From Apostichopus californicus (taxonomy: Eukaryota > Echinodermata > Holothuroidea > Aspidochirotida > Stichopodidae), in the NCBI GenBank assembly GCA_020650975.1, contig JAIPMN010003654.1:1-22100 (forward strand): a DNA stretch of 22,100 nucleotides, written 5' to 3'. The notes beneath the pieces were generated by a model. That model ran no database searches. It was not told the DNA's origin and saw only the letters and a program-made list of their open reading frames with translations. Shown here one piece after another: positions 1 to 11,200 of the stretch. A program made the translations under genes and the position numbers. The stretch's first letter is position 1; every line of letters begins with the position of its first letter.

Positions 1-416
1 ACACACCTTAATCTGCCTGAAAACAATGTGTTCTGTGAAAATTAGCTAAATATTATGAAACTCCATAGTTTTAGCTTTCATCTGATACCCTACATATAAT
101 GATTCAACGTTTTTTAATTTTTGGTGAAAAGGTTTACTAGTTTACGGAACTGCCCATAAATTTCTCAGAAGTTTGCCTAAAGTTCTTTGAAGTTTTAAAG
201 ATGAGTCCTTTTGGAGACAACTGTAGATTGAACAGTGGTCAATCGTTGACTAATGAATCGTTAGTTAATACGTTAGGGATTCTTTAGGAAAACAATCAAT
301 CTGGCATTCTGCATAGATCATTATTTGTACTAGGACAATATATGTGGTAAATCGATATTGATAAAATAGATAATATACCACTTTGAAAGCCAAATATCCT
401 TATTTCCTCTCTTCAG
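1..416 (+). other. Intron upstream of the first visible exon
   Basis: AT-rich sequence ending in a pyrimidine-rich acceptor at 401-416. I found no open segment resembling the N terminus of MYSM1 and no repeat. It is read as the 3' end of an intron whose 5' exon is outside the window. Confidence 0.6.
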
Positions 417-486
417 GAGAGACGACAAAGTATCGCACAAGCAGCGTTGGACGGAAGAAGAACGGAAGTTGTTCCTGGATGCCGTG
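417..486 (+). CDS. MYSM1: MYSM1 exon 1 of window: first half of SANT/Myb domain
   Basis: The acceptor follows a pyrimidine tract ending CTTCAG; the donor is GTGAGT at 487. The exon enters with one base of a split codon and leaves in phase 0. It reads [17 protein letters not shown] then LFLDAV, the first helix of a Myb/SANT domain with the conserved tryptophan. An upstream exon must supply two bases of the first codon and the protein N terminus; I saw no candidate in 1-416. Confidence 0.88.
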
Positions 487-2168
487 GTGAGTCTAAGTAG
501 CTTCACAATTATCACTCCATTGGGGAGCAAACTTTGTTAAAATGGGACTTTCAGAGTGTCGCTGAAGTTTGAGAACCACTTATATTGAAACATTATATAT
601 CAGTGCTGTGGCCGATTGGATAAAGGCGGTGGCATTTGAAGCAATGAGGCTTAGCATTCGTGAGGGTTAGATCCCCGGCCGGGTCATAGTAAGCTGGGTT
701 TTTCATCCAAGAGCAATCTACGGTTTTCCCATCTGAAATGACTTTCTAAATTGAAAAGATTCCAAATTTGAGTTAACGTGTTTAATTGGAAGCCACCCGA
801 CATGAAAGTTGTAATCCATAAATCCTGCCAGATTATTATTTGTATATATCTAGAGATTACTGTACATCAAACGAAGACATATCGTATGTATTCATCTAGT
901 TTAAACGGGGGAAAAGCATTTCCCAATTCCTCACAACTGACTGTTCTTAGCTCTGAAATAAAACGTGACAACATTGTTTCTTTAATATAATAACAGATCT
1001 TTGAAAAAATCATGGCAAGAAAATTATCATCTGTTGGAAGTGAGGAAGAAATTTTTGATAATGCTTCAAGAATTAAGAAGTGTATACAACATTGACAGTC
1101 AGCAACTTTCTGTTACATATTACAATAATATTACAAATTTACAATATTTCTGCCATCATTAAATCTTGCAGAAGCAATACGGACACAGATGGAAGAAAAT
1201 TGCTGAAGTGATTGGTACCAGAACTCCTCAGCAAGTGAAGAGCTTTTCCAGATACGTATCTTTGAAGGTAGATTACTGCTTCTCGTTATGTTGATATTGA
1301 GTCTGGTTGTCCTTTTACAGGGTCCGCACTCGCATTTTCTAATTATTAAACTGGTTAATGATGGTTTCAAAATTTGTAAGAACCGTGGTTTCAAAATTTG
1401 TAAGAAGCATCGTTTAAAAATTTGTAAGAAGCGTAGTTTCAAAATTTGTAAGAAGCATGGTTTCAAAATTTTGAAGAAGCATGGTTTCAAAATTTGTAAG
1501 AAGTGTGGTTTCAAAATTTGTAAGAAGCATGGTTTCAAAATTTGTAAGAAGTGTGGTTTCAAAATTTGTAAGAAGCATGGTTTCAAAATTTGTAAGAAGT
1601 GTGGTTTCAAAATTTTTAAGAAGCATGGTTTCAAAGTTTGTAAGAAGCATGGTTTCAAAATTTGTAAAAAGCATGATATCAAAATTTTTAAGCAGCATGG
1701 TTTCAATATTGTAAGATGCATTGAAAGAATGGATCATTCAACACTGGCGTGAAATTATCATTATTTAGTTGCTTTAGTTGAAAATCACACAAAAATATGT
1801 TTCATACTTTCGTTTATTTTGCATGATTCAGTTGCTTCCTTGAGTTTTAGTTGTCCTAAGAAGACTCCAGGATTGTTGTAGAGTTATTGTACAAGTTACA
1901 CTGTTAAAAATATGTTGTTTTGCTGTAAGAGCATTTTTTTAATAAATGAAACTGTTTCATATTTGCATGATACAGTGGCTAGATTTATTTAATGGCAATT
2001 GGTTTTACCAGAGAGCTGCTACTGGGACCAAGTAGCTGCACTCACATTTTACACCAAAGCAGAAGAAACATATCTTTTCTTCCTTGGTTTCCTTTGTCTC
2101 TTTCCTACTTTGTAAAGCGTGTTGAAATGCTATATTAAGCACTATATAAATGTAATTTATTATTATTA

Positions 2169-2232
<64 letters not shown>

Positions 2233-5200
2233 GATTATTATTATCATTATTATTATTATTATTATATATGCTTAGTTTGACAATCTTCTCTTGATATTAT
2301 GACTTCAATATTGCACAAGGAAATATAACATTATGTCGGTGGGTCCATAACCCTGTAAACTTATAACCCAACTGGATGTAAGTCATATTTGAGTTTATAT
2401 TTTTTTTAATGTTTCTTGTATTTGCACTTTTCATTATGGTGATACCAGCTCACATTGGAAATTCCATCCAGCTTGAAAACATCCATGAAAGTCAAGCGCA
2501 CCCCCTCCCCCCCAAAAAAATCATTTTAATAAACATGAGGGTTGCATTTTATTGCAGGGATTAGATGGTCAAGATCAATGCCTAGTGGGTGTTCCAAAAC
2601 AGCTGGATAAAGGAAAGATGCCGGTAAGAGCCGTCACCAGACCGGATGAGAACGAGGATAAGCAAGGAAACTCTGGTGAGCAGGTGAAGATAAAATCCAG
2701 CACAGAGTCAGACGAAGACGAAGAGATCGACATCCTCAACGACTCAGAGGAAGAGAACTCCGCAGACGACGCAAATTTCGTGGCCGCTCCGTCCGATCAA
2801 ATCTTGACGAACCACGGCAAAGTCTCGGGTCGTCCGGTCGTGGGAGAGCAACCGCGGACAGCGGACGACGATGAAGATGGAGAAATATTCGTGGTTGGCA
2901 CTCTGCAGTCAAATGCGGTAGAAGTCGACCTGGCAAGGAGTGAGGTAGGAGACCTTAAACTCGACGATACAATTCCAGCCGCTAGCAAGTGCAAAGAGTA
3001 CAGTAAGGTGGAAATGGCTGAGGCAGGACCCAAAGAAATGGAAGCCACACTCCCTTCAGGAAAAGCTTTTGATATAAAGGTAGAGTCACCGTTACCAGAA
3101 CAAGAGAAAATAACTTGCAGTCTAACCGATAGAGAAGCGACATTAGATGACGAAGAAGAAGAAGAAGAGTTTGTTAACTTTATGGATGATGCTGTCAGTC
3201 CAGAAGGTGACAGAAGTCTCTTTATTGCCGACAAGATGTGGTCATCTCATTCAAATTCAGGTGAGTTCAAATGATTTTAATTCCCATACATTATAACAGA
3301 GCGAGTGTTTGAAATAGTACAGTCAAGGTGCAATTGACTTTGTGTATGTTTGTATTGATATATGTGTGTACTGTAATTTATACAATTTTTTAGATCAATT
3401 CAAAATATAACACAAAACAATGAATAGTAGTATTTTCTGAAAGAGGATGTGAGCAAAAAGTCGTCTTTCTTAACATCTGCTCCGCGGAAATATTTTGGGT
3501 TGTCTGTGAGGGCCAGGGAGACAGCTGAACGAAAATTAGGATCCCCAAAAACAGAACGGATCTGTGAACATTTGACAACTTTCGTACGCTGTCCAAGACA
3601 GAACAGTTACGAGAGTACCGTCTGATCGCAGAAAATTGAGATTTCGCTAAGTGCTTGCAGATGACGTAAATGCCCAGGGGTCCAAGTACATTTCTTCAAT
3701 GTCCCTAGTGCTCCGTGCATGGAGAAAGGCTGAGAAGCCAGCAGCAATGTCATGTCACCAATGGATTTGATATTACACTAAATTACTGTCTATTTGTATG
3801 TATGTATGTATATGAGATCCTCCTGCAAGCAGGAACTCGCGAAGAAGCCGCATTGGCTTATCAAAGCCACAAGCTGACCGAAGTCAGTCTCTTACATTCA
3901 TATTTAACATCCATGATTATGAATTGTTAATTGTCAACAACTCTGTAACTGGACGACATACATTAATTTGGGAGTGACTCGAACCGGGGACCTTATGATT
4001 GAAAGGAACCGGCGTTAACCACTGAGCAAACACTCCTTGTACATTGTCTATTTGTACATTAGGTGAGGGAAAAGAAATATTCAGCAAGTTGAATTGTCCT
4101 GGGCAATTCAGGAATTTTAAAGCTCTCTGTTTCCTGTATTTACAGGCCCATCTGGTATGAGAGGTCCGGGCATACTCAAGGTAGAAAATCAAGTAGTGGC
4201 TTGTTTATTTTGATTTAATTCACTGTTTCAAACAGTTTCCCGGTATTCAATACCCTTAATTATTCAGTCTTAAAAATCGTTTCTCTTTCGGAGCAGTCTC
4301 TTCAGCGCAGAGTAATCAAGGGATCATACTGGACAGAAACGTGATCACGGAAGAAGAGAGATTAATTCACGGCAGATTCTTCATGGATTATGGGAAACGG
4401 AAAGCAGACAACCCAGAGAGATACCTACTGATTCGGAACACAATTTTAGACAAGTGGTAAGAAACTGTTTAAATCTTTATGTTCAGGAGAAGAAGTCATT
4501 TCTTCTCTTTCCTGCTTTGTAAATTGTGTGACTTATCTATATATTTATTTGTTTTGCTTTGTTTGTTTTTGGGAGAGTTGGGGTGTGGGGGGGGGGGGGT
4601 GTTATACCCTGTACTGTATAGGAAGATCCTTATACATAGTCTGTTTTCTCTTTGAGAGGTCTATCCACAAGCGTTTGCCCCCTGTTTCACCATGTTAAAA
4701 TGCCTGTCAGATTTACCCCAGTCATAAATAAATAAAAGAGTGACAGGAATGATAAGGAAAGGTTGTAGCGGCGTAATTTGACACCGCTACTGTTTCCGTC
4801 AACTGTTAGCGCCCTCAATTACCCTTATGGTATCGCTAGTTCAAACTTACACCACTTACCACCAAAAAGTCTGCAAGTTATGAAATCAGAATGCAAAATA
4901 AGTTAAATAACCAAGAGAGGAGTAGCAGTATGCTGTGAAACATTATTATTGGTGTGTGTATGTGTGCGTGTACAAGTGTGTTTGTGTTTTTCATAATTGG
5001 AGTTTGGTAGAAACTAACATATTTATAAACACAACAAGTATCACTCCAAATGAGGTTGATCAAATTTATCAGATTAATCAGGATACCATCGTAATTGTTG
5101 GTTGTTTGCACGTGACGAATGCTATGTCGGGAGTAATAAAAAAAATTCCAGTCGATTCCAAGAGGGTTGTCCAGACCAGAATATTACATACAAATCGTCA

Positions 5201-8200
5201 AATGAGAAAGTTTTCTAATTTTGCTTAAATATTGTTTTTTTTTTTTATTTGAAATAACATTTCACAAATCACAAAGCTACTTTAAGATTACACAAGTTGT
5301 AGTAAATAAGCAACTCGATGTGTGTAACATCTTTGTGATAGTGATGACATCATGCACACTGCTGTTGCCAGATGCAAAACACGAAATATCACTAAGCTTT
5401 GCAAAATTCAGACCTTTACCATATCAAATGCTACGAGGATGTCGTTTTGACCTAAAGATGGAGAAATTTTTCAGTGATTCTGTAAAGCCATCAACTATTG
5501 CCAACTTTAATATCAACTGAATGGTGGGTGACACAATTGTAGGAAAATAGGTATTTCTTTGTAAGTAAGCCTACTTTGTAACTTTTACATACATGGTCTA
5601 TAATGTAATAATCTGTTTTCCATTTGTCAGGGAAAGTTCCAAACCGAGATACGTGACCAAGGCTGTGATTCGGAATTCCATCGGAAAATGTGACGTGAAC
5701 AGCATTGGTAGTATCCATGACTACTTGGAACAGATAGGGGCTATAAACTACATTAATCAAGGTAGGACCCTACCATGCACCCCTCCCCCCCCACCCCCCT
5801 CTTCCCATTGCACCTACCTCACCTTTCTACTTCTCAATGAATCTTTCCTTATCAGATAATAATTTATGAGTATTACATACTTTAATCTAAAATGCTGTGT
5901 GACACTGAATAAATGGTGCAAATGTTCACACAAGTTATGTACACATATGCATGTACACATATGCATTGTACACAATGTACACATACAGTATGCAAATGTT
6001 CACACAAGTGCAAGATGTAAAGCAGTTATTTTTTTTACACTAGTTTTAGTATCTTTATCAGAATTAAACTCCATAATGCTGAAAAAACTGCTAAAATGTG
6101 ATCTCTTAATTTATTCCCTGCAATTTGTGTCAACATGCTGCATAACTTTACCAACAGAATATCATCTAAAGACAGATCGATTTCGCTTTGAAATTTCTAC
6201 CTGTTGAAATGATAAGATTTTGCCACACTCAAAGTGAGATGTTAGTTGTGGAGGTGTGTTTATGTCGTGTGTTTGTTTAGTTGAGTTTAGTATACAAGTT
6301 TCTCGGAAGCTATAGAAATGCAGCTTTTATATGTTAAAATTTCATTTACTTTTTTTTTACATCAATTAAATTCATCAGAGGAACAGAAAATAGACATTTC
6401 AGAGATCACAGAAGAAGAAAAAAGTCTCAATCCCGACTTTTTCCTACCAATGGATAGGCCAAGAACAAAAACCCCTGAGAAGTACCTGAAAATCAGGAAT
6501 TTTTTTGTTAATCTATGGTAAGCATTCGTTTCTTCTTCGTCTTCTTTTCATTTTAGCCTCTGAAGAAGATCCTGCAAGGATCGAAACGTCAGGCCAACTT
6601 ACTTTTACACATTCTTTTCATTTTATATTAATAATTATGTAAATAATTCAAGAACAGAAGGCTGCCTGGGGAAATTAATTTGAAACATTTCAGATTTTCC
6701 CACTCATGCATCTGAACTTGATTTGCCCATATTTGATTTTAAACAGGGAATCGTCAAAGCCTGCTTACATTTCCAAAACAATTATCCGCGGCTCCATGAG
6801 AAACTACGGGGACGTCACGACCATCTCTCGCATCCACAAGAACCTCGAGGAACTTGGCTTAATAAATGTTGGAGTAGGTAAGTATTTGAATCTAAAACAA
6901 ACTGAAATATTTGGTAGCGTTTCCTACCTCAGACTTTATAAAATCTATCATATTTTTTGGTTTTCATCAAGACATCCCAAGAATGGCAAGGAAAGTAACA
7001 GATGAGTTAAGTGAAATACATTCCCATGGTTACCACATTCGGTGTGCTGTGAATCCTGGGATGAGAATTTTGGTTAAATTTGCTCCTTTTTTTCTTGTTC
7101 ATCTTCTTCTTCATAATTTCATTAAAAATTAAAACAAAGGCAAACTTTAGAAACTGAAAAGAACAAGTTTTTCCCTTTATTCTAAATTTTATGAGATTGT
7201 TGTTGCATATCTCTTTAATTTGTGTTTTTTCCTTTTTCTCAAGAAAATCCCTACAAGAATATACTTTCAAAAAGAAACAAGGAAACCCTGACGAAGAGGA
7301 AAGAATTACCGACATGCAGTACTGCAAGGAAAAGCCAGGTACACATCATTTAATGTTTATTTATGCTAATATATGTAAATATATGCACATATTTATGTTT
7401 ATATTTCTTGATGTTATGTATGCTAATATATGTTAAAATATGTTAATATATATGTTTATATTTATGTTTATATTTCTTGATGTTATGTATGCTAATATAT
7501 GTTAACATATGCGTATATATATGTTTATATTTCTTCATGTGATATGTGATAGGAAACATAAAGTACATACATAAGTCTATGTTGTATTTGGTGTGTGTTT
7601 GTGTGTTTTCTGCATCACTTTATTTGAATATCAATTGACTAATTTGCATTGACCATCATTAGTCTCCCACTAGTTTCAATTTATTAGTTTTGTTTTATTT
7701 GATTTATTTCTCATTTGTTTCTTACGGTACAGACTATAAAATCCATTTTTATATTTTGGATCCTTTTCAGCGTTCGTGTTTGAAACAAGACAAGAAGGAA
7801 GAAGAGGAGATACCTGTACCCGAACCAAAGAGGTATATTTATAAGAACCCCTTTGAACCCCCCCCCACGCCCCTCTAAATCTGCTCTCATGTCTCGTATT
7901 AGTATTTTGTATCTACGTCCTACTCTCCCTCACGTGTTCTCTTCTAGTTATGTTCTTCATTCATGTTTGCAGACCGAAGAAGGCTCCAAAATCCAGATAC
8001 GATCCTTTCAAACTGCTGGAATGCCGTCATTTTAACGAGAGCAACCCAGTAAGTCAGATGACTAATTGTCTAAATGTCTCTTCCCAAATGTTTTTACCCC
8101 CCATGCACAACCCTCTTTACCCCTCAACCCAATCTCAATATCAGAAGGTGCTGCCTTTTAAAAGAAAAGAAGAATTTTTATGCAATTCAAAACAACCAGT

Positions 8201-11200
8201 TTTGCCATTTTCTGTGAATGATGATCATCTGTCTGAAATATTTTGATGTCATCACTAAATACCATTTATAGTACTTCATTATTTCAGACATGGTTTTAAA
8301 TATTGATGATATTTTTCTTATTTGCTGATTTTATCATTGAAGAGTGATATAGTATAATCCAGATATAATACAGATTATAAACATGTGAAAACACGGAGGC
8401 CATCACCGGAATGCCTTGCAGCACAACCTTACTATTTGACCAGAGTGCATGTCTACAAGAATATTCCATATTGTCTTATGGTCTTACAGCTTTTCTTAGT
8501 TCTGGTTCCTTATTATTCAAGCAGTGACAATTTAATGTAGAGTATATTCCACATATATAAACACACATACCTGACATAACCTCAGTGTAATGTTACTGAC
8601 ATATATTTAACCATCATATTTGTGTTCTCCTCTGAAAGGCACCATTTGCTGTTACCATCGAAGCCGATGCCCTGGCACTGATGGATTTGGTGAGTTTTGC
8701 GTTTCAGACAAGCTGACAAAATTCTGTCTCGAAATCTATGAACTGATTTCTGAAATCCAGCTGGATCATCCATAGACCAATTTCCAGGAATAGGTACTAA
8801 ATATTAAAGGCATTGAAGACTCTCCCAAACAGCGTGCCGCCACCTTTAAAAAGTTAACTATCCGTTGCTTGCAAGTGAAGTTTTTCTCTTGTCGCTACAA
8901 AATGCAGACAGTAATGAAACGTGATACCTTGTTATCTTTAGCTGGACCTGAGATGTCCATCGCTGTATCGTTTTTACACTGTGCTGTGGGTATTGACCGC
9001 AGCTGTATGAACTGACTGTACACTAGTGTCTAATTACCAATGGTAGCAACGTGTGTGTGTATTTTCTGGGATCGATGGTGGTGTCTAACACTTCTGATAC
9101 ACCTCATTAGAAACTAGGTCAGATTAGCGGCATTAGATGATTTTTTTTTGCGCGAGTCTTCACACCCTTCAAAGTACTTTTCCAGAAATTCAGATAAGTC
9201 AAAGAAAACAAATTATGAGAAAATCCTTCTAAGAGCTGATCTATACCCTGTTGAATAAGGACTTTTTTGTCACCGATTCCATGAAAATCTTCCACAGAGA
9301 AGCAGATATAGATCTTTAACTGTAACCTGAAACTTTGAAATAGCCATGGAAGGGATCGCTGGTTCCTGATTGGTAATGAATAATTAATTTATGGTAATTT
9401 GTGTTTTATACAGGTAGAGTCATTTGTCTTGCAATATCAATCTTGTTTATTAAACCACATACGATGTGCATCTGTTTGTATGTTTGCTTATTACTTGTTT
9501 ACTTGTTTACCTTTCAGCATGCTCATCTATCGTCAACAGAGGTCATTGGTCTGTTAGGGGGTAACTATGAGGAACATTTCAACCAACTGATCATCAAGGT
9601 AGCTAAACCTTGCAAAAGCCTCAGTACTGGATTACAGTGTGAGATGGATCCAGGTATTAAATTTTTTAATTTAATCAAAATCATACGTTTAATCCTTTAA
9701 CGATGTGAAATATGCTGACATTTCGTCTGTAAAACTAAGGTATCTGAATTATTTCTAATGGCACAAACATGCTCTCAGACATACATGTTTGTATTACATT
9801 CAGACCGAGGACCCCATTGTATTTTCCATTGTTCAAATCCACGTACCCTAACCTTAACAATACCCCATACAATAGAATTCTTCCGAGGACGTGGTGATTC
9901 TTTAGAAATAACAACCGAGGACCTGAAATTCTTTTGTTCAAGTCCTCGGTCAGAATACAAAACAAACGCACACACACAGACAGAGGGTGTGTGCACATAA
10001 AGAACCTAGCAAATTAGCAGACGTTGGATTCGATCTAACATTTCATGTTTTTAACGAGTGGTTTGCTTCATGTCATTATCTGTATTTCGTTTTGTTTTAT
10101 GGAGACGTCGACTGTCAAATTATTGACTCTCAGATTTTATTTATGGACTGGGACAGACTTGCCTGGATTTTGTTTTGTATTATGGAGACATGGGCTGTCA
10201 AATTATTGCTTCTCATATTTTATTTTTAAAAAACAGTTTTTGCATTCGAACCGTTGAATTTGTCCAATAATCAATTGCACCAAACCTAGGAAGGATCATT
10301 CAAATGCATTGCAATTGAATAATCTATTAACACTGTCCCGGACCTTTTTTTGGGTGGGTCGAATGAAAGTTAATTAAAAGTTATTAAGTCCATGTGATTC
10401 AAACAATCTTGTGGTCAAAATATTTTGTCATTATTAGTACTCATTACATCCAATATGTAAAATAGGATATTTTCAACAACATTTTTTTACTTTCTGTTCA
10501 TCACTTGGAATGAAACTTAATTAACCTAATAAACTACATTGTTATGCAAATTTAGTGTTAAACAACTATCAATATTTTACCAATCCGGATACTAAAAGTC
10601 ACTTTAAAACCCCTTTATAACAGTGGAGTCACAGTAGACAAGCTTTTGTTTATACTCTCTATCTCTCTATTTTAAATTGTGTAATTTGTGTTCATGAAAT
10701 CAGCAAATGGCTAATAAGAAGTGTTGGAGCCAACAAGAATGTTAATCTTTGAAACTTTACAATCGACAAGAGAAAAAAATAAAGGTGTTAAACAAACTGT
10801 ATATCTATTACAGTTGTTGTAGTTATTGTAGTTGAATATGCAAAACTCAGAGTTCCTCGACTGTTTGCTTGGCAAATTTAAGGATTTTTTTAGCCATGCT
10901 GCATTGGAGCCACTGCATAAGAATGTTGATTTTATTCAGTGTTCGATTCCATGGTAACATATTTCTGTCCCATCACACAGTGTCTCAAACAGAGGCCTCT
11001 GTACAGATAATGTCTCACGGTCACCAGGTGGTGGGATGGTATCACAGTCATCCAGCATTCCTTCCCAACCCATCCGTCCGGGATGTAGAAACCCAAGCGG
11101 AATTCCAGGTAACGTCAGCTGTTAATTTATTGTGTTTACGTATATAGTGTTTACGTATTACGTTATACTATAATTTCTCCATTATGAAATATTTATAGAA

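Noticed and set aside
605-690. Functional tRNA gene on the plus strand
   Set aside because: Box B is altered and arms do not pair as a cloverleaf; better read as a decayed SINE head.
997-1085. Coding-like stretch ([20 protein letters not shown]) between exons 1 and 2
   Set aside because: It would interrupt the SANT fold, which is continuous across exons 1 and 2, and its possible donor does not keep the frame.
1360-1708. CRISPR-like array
   Set aside because: The repeats are head to tail with no unique spacers, in an intron of an animal gene.
1321-1709. Minisatellite as a genuine MYSM1 exon starting after CCTTTTACAG
   Set aside because: Entry phase would fit, but every internal GTAAGA donor leaves in phase 1 while exon 3 needs phase 0, so inclusion would shift the frame.
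1131-1752. Long repetitive open reading frames on both strands (up to 196 residues)
   Set aside because: They arise from the 24-bp minisatellite, whose unit length is a multiple of 3 so that stops are absent in several frames. They include intron and exon 2 sequence in wrong frames or strand.
2005-2247. Minus-strand poly-isoleucine open frame
   Set aside because: It is a translation of the TTA microsatellite.
2736-3234. Minus-strand open frames opposite exon 3
   Set aside because: Shadows of the GC-richer acidic exon; serine-rich translation reflects complement of GAA/GAC codons.
3972-4034. Functional tRNA gene on the minus strand
   Set aside because: The tRNA cloverleaf is incomplete (T-stem does not pair well), and it is the head of a SINE with tail and target-site duplication.
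9598-9603. GTAGCT after AAG as donor of exon 12
   Set aside because: The conserved sequence [15 protein letters not shown] follows in frame, so the exon continues to 9653.
9758-10000. Overlapping reading frames on both strands
   Set aside because: They come from the inverted repeat with CCGAGGAC motifs; no domain or splice support.
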